From positions 1 to 64,000 of the forward strand of contig NZ_JAFAJM010000013.1 of the NCBI RefSeq assembly GCF_019236175.1: a DNA stretch of 64,000 nt, given 5' to 3'. Of the stretch, positions 42,973 through 52,514 are shown piece by piece. Position 1 is the stretch's first letter; each line of letters begins with the position of its first letter. Position numbers and translations under genes: made by a program. Below the pieces are notes generated by a model. It did not search any database and was not told where the DNA came from. It saw only the letters and a list, made by a program, of their open reading frames with translations. The DNA is from Chryseobacterium sp. Its GTDB lineage: Bacteria > Bacteroidota > Bacteroidia > Flavobacteriales > Weeksellaceae.

Positions 42973-43421
42973 ATGTTCTGATCGTTTTAGGTGTGTTTAT
43001 TTCTATGGAAGGAGCTACATGGCTTATTCACCGGTATATTATGCATGGTTTCCTTTGGATCCTGCACCGGGATCATCATGATCACAGTCATGATGGCCAA
43101 TTAGAAAGAAATGACTGGTTCTTTTTTATTTTTGCAAGCCCTTCTATTGCCTTATTATATCTGGGAGTACAACAGGATTTTAGTTATTGGTTTTTTATAG
43201 GTCTGGGAATAAGCCTTTACGGCATGGCCTATTTCTTTGTGCATGATATTTTTATTCATCAGAGGGCTAAGATTTTCACTAAAACAAAGAATCCGTACTT
43301 TCTTGCCATCAGACGTGCTCATAAGCAACATCACAAGCATCTGGGAAAAGAAGATGGAGAATGTTTCGGTTTTTTGTGGGTACCTGTTAAATATTTTAAA
43401 ATGTATTTCAATAAAAAATGA
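42969..43421 (+). CDS. crtZ: Beta-carotene hydroxylase
   Basis: This 150-residue membrane enzyme of the fatty-acid-hydroxylase superfamily has the His motifs HRYIMHG, HRDHHDHSHDG, HDIFIHQRA and RRAHKQHHKHLGKE that hold the di-iron site. It hydroxylates the rings of beta-carotene to give zeaxanthin. It overlaps the previous and next genes by four bases each (ATGA), so translation is tightly coupled. Confidence 0.93.
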   Translation: MNVLIVLGVFISMEGATWLIHRYIMHGFLWILHRDHHDHSHDGQLERNDWFFFIFASPSIALLYLGVQQDFSYWFFIGLGISLYGMAYFFVHDIFIHQRAKIFTKTKNPYFLAIRRAHKQHHKHLGKEDGECFGFLWVPVKYFKMYFNKK

Positions 43422-44107
43422 TGCCTTATACTTACATACTGATTAACTTTTTCACTGTCATTATCTGCTTTTTGGCATCTTTTGACAGGAGAATACAGTT
43501 TAATACACTTTTTGGGAAATTTTTGCTGTCTTCCACCATTGTAGCCATTCCCTTTATTGCCTGGGATATTTGGTTCACGGCAAAGGGAGTATGGTGGTTT
43601 GATCTCAATTATACTTTAGGATTTAAAATAGCGGGACTTCCAGTAGAAGAATGGTTGTTTTTCTATTGTATTCCTTTCGCTTGTGTTTTTACTTATTATT
43701 GTCTGGAAAAATATTTTACCCTAGATTGGATTAGTGTTTTAAACAACCTAATTGTATTTACATCTGTTGTTGTTCTGGGTGTGGTAGGGCTTCTATACTA
43801 TGAAAGAATATACACTTTGTTGACCGTAATTGTAATGCTAATTACCCTTTTTTATCTGCATTTTATCGCTCAAAAAGATTGGCTAGGAAAGGCCAGTTTT
43901 GTGTACTTGCTTTTAATGCCTGGATTTTTCGCGGTAAATGGAATTCTGACAGGTTCTTTAATTTCTTCGCCGGTTGTTAATTATAATCCTGATGACTTTT
44001 TAGGGATTAGAATGGGGACTATCCCTGTTGAAGATGCTGTTTACGGTTACAGCCAGTTTTTACTCAATATTTATTTCTTTAAAAAAATAACTAAAAATGA
44101 AAAATAG
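43418..44107 (+). CDS. crtY: Lycopene cyclase of the fused CrtYcd type
   Basis: This 229-residue integral membrane protein with about seven helices carries the lycopene cyclase domain twice. The first repeat has GLPVEEWLFFYCIPFACVF, the second MGTIPVEDAVYGYSQFLLN; the PxEE and PVED acidic motifs are those of the bacterial CrtYc/CrtYd family. It cyclises lycopene to beta-carotene. The fused form is typical of Bacteroidota, whereas Gram-positive bacteria use two genes. It overlaps the lipocalin gene by 11 bases. Confidence 0.9.
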   Translation: MMPYTYILINFFTVIICFLASFDRRIQFNTLFGKFLLSSTIVAIPFIAWDIWFTAKGVWWFDLNYTLGFKIAGLPVEEWLFFYCIPFACVFTYYCLEKYFTLDWISVLNNLIVFTSVVVLGVVGLLYYERIYTLLTVIVMLITLFYLHFIAQKDWLGKASFVYLLLMPGFFAVNGILTGSLISSPVVNYNPDDFLGIRMGTIPVEDAVYGYSQFLLNIYFFKKITKNEK

Positions 44108-44645
44108 AATAATTTTTACAGTATTGCTAAGCTTTGTATTGTTTAATAGCATGATATCCTGCTCTTCGATGCCTGAAAAAGCGGAGCCTGTAAGTCAGTT
44201 TGATATCAATCGCTATTTAGGAACCTGGTATGAAATCGCAAGATTTGATTACCGTTTTGAAAAAGATCTTGATAAAGCGGTGGCTCAGTACAGCCTTAAT
44301 GCAGATGGTAGTGTAAAGGTCGTCAATAGTGGATATAATTTTAAAAAGAATAAATGGGTGTCTGCTACTGGGACTGCTAAATTCAGGGGTGATAATGATA
44401 CGGCAGCACTAAAAGTAAGTTTTTTCGGGCCTTTCTACGCCGGTTATAACGTCGTTGCACTGGAAGATTATAAATATGCATTGGTTGCTGGTAAAAACTT
44501 AGATTATCTCTGGATTCTGTCCCGTGAGAAGACTATTCCTGAAAACATACAACGAAATTTTATATCTAAGGCTCAGGAGATTGGTTATGATACATCAAAA
44601 CTTGTTTGGGTAAAACAGGACAAAAAAAGCCCGTTTGATAAATAA
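44097..44645 (+). CDS. Lipocalin (Blc-like) lipoprotein
   Basis: This 182-residue outer-membrane lipoprotein has signal and lipobox FVLFNSMISC (Cys at about 22). The lipocalin signatures are present: ISCSSMP then FDINRYLGTWYEIARFDYRF, with the GTWYE core, and the middle strand block DYKYALVAGKNLDYLWILSR. Bacterial lipocalins of the Blc type bind lysophospholipids and other hydrophobic molecules. Inside a carotenoid operon, a role in carotenoid transport or membrane lipid repair is plausible but inferred. It overlaps crtY by 11 bases. Confidence 0.85.
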   Translation: MKNRIIFTVLLSFVLFNSMISCSSMPEKAEPVSQFDINRYLGTWYEIARFDYRFEKDLDKAVAQYSLNADGSVKVVNSGYNFKKNKWVSATGTAKFRGDNDTAALKVSFFGPFYAGYNVVALEDYKYALVAGKNLDYLWILSREKTIPENIQRNFISKAQEIGYDTSKLVWVKQDKKSPFDK

Positions 44646-44670
44646 TTATATAAACTTTAAAAGAGAAAAA

Positions 44671-45261
44671 ATGCTCAAAATACAAGCACAATCAAAAATA
44701 CCTACCGATTATGGGATGTTCACAGTATATGCATTTTCAGAAAATGAAGAAGACTGGAGTCCTCATATGGTTTGGGTGGCAGAGAATACAGATTTTAGTA
44801 CAACTGTAAATGTACGTTTTCATTCGGAATGTATTACAGGAGAAGTTTTTCATTCCAAAAAATGCGAATGCGGGCAGCAGTTGGATGCTGCAATGAAATA
44901 TATGTCTGAAAAAGGAGGGGCAATTATCTATCTCCGTCAGGAAGGAAGAAATATCGGAATTATTAACAAACTTCGGGCTTACGGACTTCAGGAAAAAGGA
45001 TTGGATACCGTTGAAGCCAATTTGAAGCTCGGGCTACCAGCGGATGGTAGAAACTTTGATGTAGCCGTTGAGATGCTGAATATTCTAAAGATAAAAGAGA
45101 TCAATCTACTAACTAATAATCCAGACAAAATTAAATCTGTGGAGAGCAGTGATATTATTCTCAACAGCAGAATTCCTCTGGAAATAGACTCTAATGAGAT
45201 GAATCAAGGTTATCTCATTAAGAAAAAGAATTATTTTGGCCATCTTTTAGAGAAGATATAA
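44671..45261 (+). CDS. ribA: GTP cyclohydrolase II
   Basis: This 196-residue enzyme of riboflavin biosynthesis (GTP to 2,5-diamino-6-ribosylamino-pyrimidinone phosphate) starts at ATG 44671 with AGAG 5 bases upstream. It has the zinc Cys motif CITGEVFHSKKCECG, the substrate block YLRQEGRNIGIINKLRAYGL, DTVEANLKLGLPAD and LLTNNPDKI. It lacks a DHBP-synthase domain, so it is a second, stand-alone copy for riboflavin or another pterin-like compound. The link with the FAD-dependent CrtI is an attractive but unproven reason for its place here. Confidence 0.9.
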   Translation: MLKIQAQSKIPTDYGMFTVYAFSENEEDWSPHMVWVAENTDFSTTVNVRFHSECITGEVFHSKKCECGQQLDAAMKYMSEKGGAIIYLRQEGRNIGIINKLRAYGLQEKGLDTVEANLKLGLPADGRNFDVAVEMLNILKIKEINLLTNNPDKIKSVESSDIILNSRIPLEIDSNEMNQGYLIKKKNYFGHLLEKI

Positions 45262-45314
45262 TATCTTAATCTAAGGTATGATGTTTTTAATGATATATTT
45301 AAATTCAGAACCCC

Positions 45315-46748
45315 ATGGAAAAAATTCTGCTTACTGGGGCTACCGGATATATTGGTAAAAGAATGATCAGTGTCATTGCTGCGCAAGGATACAAAGTGGT
45401 ATGCTGCTGCAGAGATATCAATAGGTTTGAGGCAGGGATGGATGTTGATGATCATCGCGTTGAAGTAATTGAAGTTGATTTTCTGAAACCGGAAACATTA
45501 AAGAACATTCCTGAAGATATAACAGGAGCGTATTATCTGATGCATTCCATGAGTGCTGCTGAGGATTATGAAGATACGGAAAAGAAATGTGCCTATAATT
45601 TTTCTGAATATATAGAAAAGACGCAATGCAAACATATCGTTTATCTGTCGGGGTTGGTGAATGAGAAGCAATTGTCAAAACATTTAGGTTCGAGGTATCA
45701 GGTTGAGAAAATTCTTATGAGTGGTAAAGTTCCCGTCACTGTTCTTCGGGCAGGTATCATTATTGGTTCCGGGAGTGCTTCTTTTGAAATTATAAGGGAC
45801 CTTGTTGAAAAATTACCAGTGATGATCGCTCCTAAGTGGCTGTATACAAAATGTCAGCCGATTGGAATTGCTAATGTCCTGGATTTTCTGATTTTTATTT
45901 TGTTTAAAGAACAGGCTTACCATAAAGACTTTGATATAGGATGTGATGATATTCTCACCTATAAGGATATGTTACTGAAGTTTGCGGAGGTAAGGGGTTT
46001 AAAAAGAACAATTTTTACTCTTCCGGTGATGACTCCAAAGCTTTCTTCCTATTGGCTGTATTTTATTACTTCAACCTCTTATAATCTGGCAAAGGCACTT
46101 GTGGGGAGTATGAAAGTAGAAGTTGTGTGCAGACCGGAAAGCTTATTACAGATTAAATCCATCACCCAGATACAGCCGTTTTCTTATGAAACTGCACTCC
46201 AAAGAACATTGGCAAAAATTCAGGCCAATGAAATCATCTCAAGCTGGAAAGACAGTTTTATCAGCAGCCGGAATGATTCAACTTTAAAAGAATATCAGGA
46301 TGTACCTAAATATGGTTGTTTTACAGATCTAAGGAGTGAAGAGTATGACAGTAAGGAAGCTTGTGTGAATAGGATTTTCCAGTTGGGAGGTAATAATGGA
46401 TGGTATGGGCAGGAGCTATGGAAAATAAGAGGTTTCATTGATAAAATGTTTGGCGGACCGGGACTTAGAAGAGGGAGAAGGCATCCCTCAGACCTTAAAG
46501 AAGGAGATGCTTTGGATTTCTGGAGGGTTTTGTATGCAGACCGTAAAGAGGGGAAGCTGATTTTATTGGCAGAAATGAAGCTTCCCGGAGAAGCCTGGCT
46601 CATGTTTAAGGTGTATAAAAATAAGCTATGGCAAAAAGCTGTATTCCGCCCAAAAGGCCTGTGGGGGAGAATATATTGGTTTATGGTCCTTCCATTTCAT
46701 GGAATTATTTTTAAAGGAATGGTTAAAAACCTTGGTGGAGGTAAGTAG
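45315..46748 (+). CDS. NAD(P)-binding oxidoreductase with DUF2867 domain
   Basis: This 477-residue protein has an N-terminal NmrA/SDR-like Rossmann domain (MEKILLTGATGYIGKRMISV, then YYLMHSMSAAEDYEDTEKKC) up to about 300. A C-terminal DUF2867 domain follows (about 320-475, GGNNGWYGQELWKIRGFIDK, LRRGRRHPSDLKEGDALDFW). The extended SDR is probably NADP-binding; the substrate is not known. It is last in the carotenoid operon, 54 bases after ribA, and close homologues accompany carotenoid and photolyase genes in other bacteria. Confidence 0.88.
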   Translation: MEKILLTGATGYIGKRMISVIAAQGYKVVCCCRDINRFEAGMDVDDHRVEVIEVDFLKPETLKNIPEDITGAYYLMHSMSAAEDYEDTEKKCAYNFSEYIEKTQCKHIVYLSGLVNEKQLSKHLGSRYQVEKILMSGKVPVTVLRAGIIIGSGSASFEIIRDLVEKLPVMIAPKWLYTKCQPIGIANVLDFLIFILFKEQAYHKDFDIGCDDILTYKDMLLKFAEVRGLKRTIFTLPVMTPKLSSYWLYFITSTSYNLAKALVGSMKVEVVCRPESLLQIKSITQIQPFSYETALQRTLAKIQANEIISSWKDSFISSRNDSTLKEYQDVPKYGCFTDLRSEEYDSKEACVNRIFQLGGNNGWYGQELWKIRGFIDKMFGGPGLRRGRRHPSDLKEGDALDFWRVLYADRKEGKLILLAEMKLPGEAWLMFKVYKNKLWQKAVFRPKGLWGRIYWFMVLPFHGIIFKGMVKNLGGGK

Positions 46749-46947
46749 GCTGTCATCAGTTGTAAAACATAATCATCATAAACTTCCATGATAGAAAGAA
46801 TTATGCCTTTGAATATGAGGTCAATAGTTTAACATGCAGTAATTGTTGTAAATGATGATTTGATATTTTAGGAATTTTTAACGTTTTGAATAATATTTTA
46901 GGCACAGACATTGTTTATTTATATACCAATTACTAAAATATTATATT

Positions 46948-47247
46948 ATGAATAATTCAGATTATAACAAAGCGGAAAATGCAGTTAATCAAACAGAAAA
47001 CTCTTTAAAGAATGTAGCTGATAATGCGAAATGGAAGATTAATGAATTAGCGGATAAAGTGAAAGATTATATCAATGAAAAAAGAGATAATGATCAGGAA
47101 GCAACACAGGAGGACTGGTTAGATAGAGTGAAATCAAATGTTTCTGATGCATGGGAAGATATTAAAGATAAAGCCGACGAAGCATGGGAAAGTACAAAAG
47201 ATGCAGCGGAAGACGTTAAGGCTGAATGGAGAAAAAAAACAAATTAA
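46948..47247 (+). CDS. Small helical charged protein (99 aa), stress-like
   Basis: This 99-residue, highly charged, cysteine-free protein consists of amphipathic helix with repeated blocks (NVADNAKWKINELADKVKDY, VSDAWEDIKDKADEAWESTK). It resembles LEA-like or CsbD/YtxH-like stress proteins but I cannot assign a family. It stands alone with a strong terminator, 200 bases after the carotenoid operon. Confidence 0.7.
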   Translation: MNNSDYNKAENAVNQTENSLKNVADNAKWKINELADKVKDYINEKRDNDQEATQEDWLDRVKSNVSDAWEDIKDKADEAWESTKDAAEDVKAEWRKKTN

Positions 47248-47261
47248 TTTTAAGATCGTAT

Positions 47262-47306
47262 ACTACAAACTGTCCGAAGCTGATAAAGTTTCGGACAGTT
47301 TGTAGT
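47262..47306 (+). terminator. Perfect 17-base hairpin terminator
   Basis: ACTACAAACTGTCCGAA pairs perfectly with TTCGGACAGTTTGTAGT around 11 bases. It follows the small helical protein by 14 bases. There is only a modest T-run, so it might also be an mRNA 3' stability element. Confidence 0.8.
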
Positions 47307-47340
47307 TTATATATGTACTTATTGATATATACCGCATAAA

Positions 47341-47350
47341 TTGTATACAA
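47341..47350. promoter_or_regulatory. Ten-base palindrome upstream of MarR copy 2
   Basis: TTGTATACAA is a perfect palindrome containing the TTGTATAC text also found in front of MarR copy 1 (39393-39400). It lies 110 bases before the second regulator; possible operator. Confidence 0.35.
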
Positions 47351-47409
47351 AATAATAATAGTTTTTTTTGTCGTTTTTTGAACAAACTTAGTGTGCAATG
47401 AATAGAGAA

Positions 47410-47443
47410 TTGATATTAAATTTAAAGCTGGTATATTTGTATA
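47410..47443 (+). promoter_or_regulatory. Promoter and candidate operator of MarR copy 2
   Basis: TTG (47410-47412), a 19-base spacer and TATATTTG (47432-47439) form a good Bacteroidota -33/-7 promoter. GGTATATTTGTATA (47430-47443) is identical to the site before MarR copy 1. Confidence 0.6.
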
Positions 47444-47456
47444 GTATCTTATTAAA

Positions 47457-48131
47457 ATGAATTTTACCCTTATTAAAGAATTTATGACTCTTCTCGAGGA
47501 ATTTGAGTCAGATAATAAAACATCTTCTTATCCATCTACTATTGAAGGCTTTAAATTATGGGTTTCGGGTGGAAAGAAAGTTGATTGTGAGAATATTCTT
47601 GATGAACCGTATTGGGAAGGAAAAGAGAATGGAAGAACGGCTGAAAGTGCAATTAGTACATTACTGGTCCATCTCAACCGATATGCTAAGACTTATTCAA
47701 AGTCAGCTATCATTAATTCTGAATTTTCGACTCAGGAAGACTTCATCTACCTGATTAATTTAAAAGCTTTTGGTGAAATGAATAAAATGGCACTTATCAA
47801 AAAAAATATTCATGATAAGCCAGTAGGTATGCTTATTATTGCCAGGCTGCTTCGTCAGAAACTTGTAGAACAGACAGAATGTGACGTGGACAAAAGAAGT
47901 AAGCTTATTCGTATTTCAGAAAAGGGACTGGTTGTTATCGAAAGACAAATGGAAAAAATTCGTCAGGCAACAAATATTGTTGCCGGAAATCTTACCCATA
48001 AAGAAAAGATGGACCTTATCCGTATTCTAAATAAGCTCGATGCTTTCCATTATCCCATTTTTTCGCGAAATATTCATTCTGATGAACTTATCAGTACTGT
48101 GTATGATGAGTATACATTTAACATTTCTTAG
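47457..48131 (+). CDS. MarR-type winged-helix regulator, copy 2
   Basis: This 224-residue paralogue of 39414 has the same architecture (start MNFTLIKEFMTLLEEFESDN; winged helix around FSTQEDFIYLINLKAFGEMN, with DVDKRSKLIRISEKG as the wing). It lies downstream of the carotenoid operon and has the same promoter core as copy 1, so the two may cross-regulate. No operon partner follows; a 450-base gap separates it from the kinase. Confidence 0.85.
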   Translation: MNFTLIKEFMTLLEEFESDNKTSSYPSTIEGFKLWVSGGKKVDCENILDEPYWEGKENGRTAESAISTLLVHLNRYAKTYSKSAIINSEFSTQEDFIYLINLKAFGEMNKMALIKKNIHDKPVGMLIIARLLRQKLVEQTECDVDKRSKLIRISEKGLVVIERQMEKIRQATNIVAGNLTHKEKMDLIRILNKLDAFHYPIFSRNIHSDELISTVYDEYTFNIS

Positions 48132-48264
48132 AATATAAAGTGAAAATTAAACAGAGTTTTTAAAAGCTAAATTGTAATTTTTTATAATATTCAATTTTCA
48201 AGATTTCAACTATAAACAAACTTCTATCTCTAGAAATACTAAACTTATCCTCTTTTATGTTCCG

Positions 48265-48417
48265 ACCTAGGAAATGTAGATACTTTCTCCGACGAGCAGT
48301 TGTACAAGAGAATTCATCCCTTGAATAGCCTATCATTTTATATGGTACTTTTTATTTACATAATAGTGAATGCTTTTTTTAATATCTATAATTTATTGAA
48401 ATTCATTTGAAATAATC
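48265..48417 (+). pseudogene. Possible remnant of a PAS/LuxR-type regulator
   Basis: A short reading DLGNVDTFSDEQLYKRIHPL resembles the 'SDEQLYxRIHPxD' motif in the PAS part of flavobacterial LuxR-type regulators; the rest of the frame degenerates into AT-rich sequence before TGA. The remaining part of the 450-base gap 48132-48596 has no gene. This is a weak call based on a single motif. Confidence 0.2.
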
Positions 48418-48596
48418 ATATATATATGTTTATTTTTAGATTTATTGTGATGGAATACAAAATATTTCGTATTTTGGATTAACTATTAAAATAATAATTT
48501 AAACAGACTGAGAATATTTAAAATAATAATTCTAATGCCTGGATTGTTATTTTTAATAACTAAAAAAAGAAAAGTCTCTAATTTTTGATATACTGT

Positions 48597-51500
48597 ATGA
48601 AGAAGTATCCAATTCCTTTGAATGAAGTAGAACGAATGAGGAAGCTGGAGTATTTTGACCTTTTATATCTAGGAAAAACGCCGCAGCTAGATATTTTTGC
48701 AGAAACAGCATGTATGGTGACAGATTGCCCAGCAGCGCTTATTGCCATGATGGAAAGCGAAACCCAGACCATCCAAAGCTGTGTGGGAATTGCTCTTGAT
48801 TTTGTAGACAGGAAAAACACTTTATGTCAATATTCTATTTCAAGCGGAGATATTGTAATTATTAACGATACTTTATTGGATGAAAGATCATCAGATAACC
48901 CACTTATTTTGGCTGGGGGAATCCGCTTTTATGCAGGAGTACCTCTTATTGATGATGAAGGATTCGCATTGGGAACCATCTGTGTTATTGATTATAAACC
49001 TAAAACAATCACAAACGATCAGGTTTTAACACTAAAAAAAATAGGAGAGGCAATCACAAAAGTCCTGATGGGAAAACGAAAAAATATTCAGGCTGAGTAT
49101 TTTCAACAGACTTTTACCATTTCCAATAACCTGATCTGTGTTCTGGATAAAGACTTCTTACTGAAAGAAGTTAATCCGGCTTTTGAAAATGCATTGCAGA
49201 GGGATAAGAGCCAAATTCTTAACCAGAATTTTCTGGACGTTGTAGGAGCTCACAATTCTCAGTTGCAATTACTTTCCAAAAATCTTCCTGATACGGATGA
49301 AGAAGTAACATTCACTACTTCAACGAATATAGATGATAACAAAAGCATCATTGTTGAATGGTATTTAAAGCTCAATCAAAATCATTCAGAGATATTTTGT
49401 TTTGGAATCAATATCACCCAACGTATTGAAGAAAAACTTAAACTGGAAAGCTCTGAACGCCGGTTCAGAAGCTTCTTCGAAAACGCCATAGGATTGATGA
49501 GTATGCATGATATGGACGGAAATATCATTGCTGTAAACGAAAAAGGAAGAGAAGCCCTGCAATATTCAACAGAAGAAGTGGAAAGCTTAAATTTAAAAAA
49601 CCTTGTTCCCCAAAAAAACTGGCCTCTTCTTGAGCAATATCTTGAAAGAATCAACAAAAATCAGGAAGATTTCGGAACTATGATCCTGAAAACAAAAGGA
49701 GGCGAAGAATTGGTCTGGATGTATCACAATCTTGTGGAGATCAATAAAGAAGGAAATCCTTATGTGATAAGTACTGCACTGAATATTACTGAAAGAATAA
49801 CTTTGGAAAAAGATCTGGTTCATACCAAAAAGATGTTGGAACAGACAAGTGCTGTTGCCCAGGTGGGAGGATGGGAAGTGAACCTTAAAAACAATACTGT
49901 TCTGTGGTCACAATCTACCAGAGAAATCCATAAAATAGATAAAAATTTCCAACCTGATTTTGAAAATGCACTGGGTTTCTATAGTGAGAAAAGCCGGCAA
50001 AAGCTGGAATTATTATTCGAAAAAGCCACAAAAGAAGGCATTCCCTACGATGAAGAATTACAGCTTGTACAAAATGACGGTGTAATGATCTGGGTACGAG
50101 TAAAAGGCATACCGGAATTTGAAGACGGCGTATGCTCCAGAGTTTACGGAATTATTCAGAATATTGATACCTTCAAAAATATTTATCTTGAACTGGCCAA
50201 AAAAGAGGCTATGCTGCAGTCTTTTGTAAAATATGTACCTTCTACAGTAGCCATGTTTGATAAGGATCTTAATTATCTTTCTGTAAGCAGAAGCTGGAAA
50301 GATCAGTTTCAGATGAACGACATCAGACTTATTGGTGAAAATATATTTAAGATTTCCCCTAATGTACCGGATGAAAGAATAAAAATATACCAGGATGCAC
50401 TGGGAGGAAAGGCCTACAAAAATGATAATATGGCCATCGAAGTTCCAGGCAGAGAAATCATTCAGCATTACAGTGTAGAAGTGACACCATGGTATCTTTC
50501 CAGTAATATCATAGGCGGGATTATTGTTTCTGCACAGAATATTACAGCCTCTGTGAAAATCAATAAAGAACTAAAAAATGCCAAGAAAATGGCGGATACT
50601 GCAAGTAAAGCAAAATCTGAATTCTTAGCCAACATGAGCCATGAAATCCGGACTCCACTGAATGGTGTTATTGGTTTCTCTGATCTCCTTTTAAAAACTC
50701 CATTGAACGATATACAGACTCAATACCTCAATTATATTAATGAATCAGGCGAAAATTTATTGAATATCATCAACGATATACTTGATTTTTCTAAGGTAGA
50801 ATCCGGAAAAATGGATCTTATAATTGAGAAGTCTAATATTTATGATATGGTAAGCCAGGTTATTAATGTCATCCTTTACCAATCGCAGAAAAAAAATACT
50901 GAATTACTGTTGAATATAGAACAGGGACTTCCTGAAATGATATGGCTGGATGAATCAAGGCTGAAACAAATTTTGATCAACCTCCTTGGAAATGCTGTGA
51001 AATTTACATCGCAGGGAGAAATAGAACTTAAAGTAGAAAGACTGAATCTGGACAGCAAAAATATCAAACTCAGATTTTCCGTAAGAGATACCGGAATTGG
51101 CATTGCGAAAGAAAAACAACAGTATATTTTTGATGCCTTTACTCAGGAAAATAGCTCTATCAGCAAACAATATGGCGGAACAGGTCTCGGATTGACCATT
51201 TCAAATAATATCCTAAGATATATGGGAAGCAGTCTGTCATTGGTGAGCGAACTACAGAAAGGATCTGTTTTTTATTTTGACATAGAGGTTCCTTATGAAA
51301 TGTCTGAACACACTGAGTATGAAGATCTGAAAATAAACAAGGTACTTATTGTAGATGATAATGAAGCCAACAGAATTATTATTCAGCACATGCTTGCCTA
51401 TAAAAATATTGATTCAAAGCTTGCTTCTAATGGAATGGAAGCTCTACAGATATTGCTTGCAGGAGAGCGTTTTGATGTTATTCTGATGGATTATCATATG

Positions 51501-52502
51501 CCTATTATTTCCGGACTGGAAACGATAGAAAAAATCAAGGAACTATTCAACAAACAAAATAAATCTTTTCCTCTGATTATTCTTCACACGTCTTCTGAGG
51601 AACACGATCTTATTAATTCTTTCCGCCAGGAAAACGATTCGTATTTCTTGCTGAAGCCTATCAAGTCTGAAGAGCTCTATAAAACATTAAGAAAAGCGGT
51701 AAAAAATACAGAAAAGGAGATCATCACAATCCCACAACCGGAAACTGAAACTTCTATACTTATGCAGGCACCACAGATCTTACTGGTAGATGATAATCCG
51801 GTCAATATGGTTCTTAACCATAAAATGATGCGTTCACTGGTTCAGGATGCACAGCTTACTGAAGCTACAGACGGGCTTCAAGCTGTTTTACAGTGTAAAA
51901 GAAAAATATTCAATATCATTTTAATGGATGTTCAGATGCCGGTAATGGATGGTCTTGAAGCTACCAAACAAATCCGCTTAATTCCGGAATATTCCAATGT
52001 TCCGATTATTGGGGTAACTGCAGGTAATGTACTGGGAGAAAAAGAGAAGTGCCTGGATTCCGGGATGAATGAATTCCTGCCTAAACCTTTAAGACAAAAT
52101 GATTTGCTGGAAATGCTGAAAAAATATATTCCTAATGAAAATCTCCCGGGTGAGGATTTGTCAGATCAAGAAAATGATCTGGATATAAATCTTCTGAGTG
52201 AACAAATAGGGGATGATGATGAAGATTTCAGAAAAGTATTTCTGAATCTTGTATTACAGCAACTTGTTCAGGCTGAAAAAGATATTAAAAAAAACGCAGC
52301 AGAAAAAGACAGTACCCATCTGAAATTGATTCTTCACAAGCTCAAAGGAACAGCAGGAACAGCAGGACTGGTAAAGCTTTCGGAACGTACTGCCAACTGG
52401 GAAAATAAAGCAGAGCCTGATATGGATTTTATTTCCATGGAAGAGGAAATTATCCACGAGATAACAACAGGATTACAACTAATTAAAAATTTAATACAAT
52501 AA
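48597..52502 (+). CDS. Large hybrid sensor histidine kinase (GAF, four PAS, two receivers, HPt)
   Basis: 1301 residues, preferred start ATG 48597. Order: a GAF domain (about 1-165, GVPLIDDEGFALGTICVIDY) and four PAS domains (about 170-290, 290-415, 415-540, 545-665). The HisKA with phospho-His at about 682 (LANMSHEIRTPLNGVI) and the HATPase (DTGIGIAKEKQQYIF, GGTGLGLTISNNI) follow. Then come receiver 1 (VLIVDDNEANRIII, VILMDYHMPI), receiver 2 (ILLVDDNPVNMVLN, ILMDVQMPVMDGLEA) and an HPt domain (LILHKLKGTAGTAGL). There are no membrane segments, so it is a cytoplasmic phosphorelay sensor. The receiver gene follows 12 bases later, and then the exopolysaccharide genes. Confidence 0.93.
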   Translation: MKKYPIPLNEVERMRKLEYFDLLYLGKTPQLDIFAETACMVTDCPAALIAMMESETQTIQSCVGIALDFVDRKNTLCQYSISSGDIVIINDTLLDERSSDNPLILAGGIRFYAGVPLIDDEGFALGTICVIDYKPKTITNDQVLTLKKIGEAITKVLMGKRKNIQAEYFQQTFTISNNLICVLDKDFLLKEVNPAFENALQRDKSQILNQNFLDVVGAHNSQLQLLSKNLPDTDEEVTFTTSTNIDDNKSIIVEWYLKLNQNHSEIFCFGINITQRIEEKLKLESSERRFRSFFENAIGLMSMHDMDGNIIAVNEKGREALQYSTEEVESLNLKNLVPQKNWPLLEQYLERINKNQEDFGTMILKTKGGEELVWMYHNLVEINKEGNPYVISTALNITERITLEKDLVHTKKMLEQTSAVAQVGGWEVNLKNNTVLWSQSTREIHKIDKNFQPDFENALGFYSEKSRQKLELLFEKATKEGIPYDEELQLVQNDGVMIWVRVKGIPEFEDGVCSRVYGIIQNIDTFKNIYLELAKKEAMLQSFVKYVPSTVAMFDKDLNYLSVSRSWKDQFQMNDIRLIGENIFKISPNVPDERIKIYQDALGGKAYKNDNMAIEVPGREIIQHYSVEVTPWYLSSNIIGGIIVSAQNITASVKINKELKNAKKMADTASKAKSEFLANMSHEIRTPLNGVIGFSDLLLKTPLNDIQTQYLNYINESGENLLNIINDILDFSKVESGKMDLIIEKSNIYDMVSQVINVILYQSQKKNTELLLNIEQGLPEMIWLDESRLKQILINLLGNAVKFTSQGEIELKVERLNLDSKNIKLRFSVRDTGIGIAKEKQQYIFDAFTQENSSISKQYGGTGLGLTISNNILRYMGSSLSLVSELQKGSVFYFDIEVPYEMSEHTEYEDLKINKVLIVDDNEANRIIIQHMLAYKNIDSKLASNGMEALQILLAGERFDVILMDYHMPIISGLETIEKIKELFNKQNKSFPLIILHTSSEEHDLINSFRQENDSYFLLKPIKSEELYKTLRKAVKNTEKEIITIPQPETETSILMQAPQILLVDDNPVNMVLNHKMMRSLVQDAQLTEATDGLQAVLQCKRKIFNIILMDVQMPVMDGLEATKQIRLIPEYSNVPIIGVTAGNVLGEKEKCLDSGMNEFLPKPLRQNDLLEMLKKYIPNENLPGEDLSDQENDLDINLLSEQIGDDDEDFRKVFLNLVLQQLVQAEKDIKKNAAEKDSTHLKLILHKLKGTAGTAGLVKLSERTANWENKAEPDMDFISMEEEIIHEITTGLQLIKNLIQ

Positions 52503-52514
52503 AAAACTAAAATT

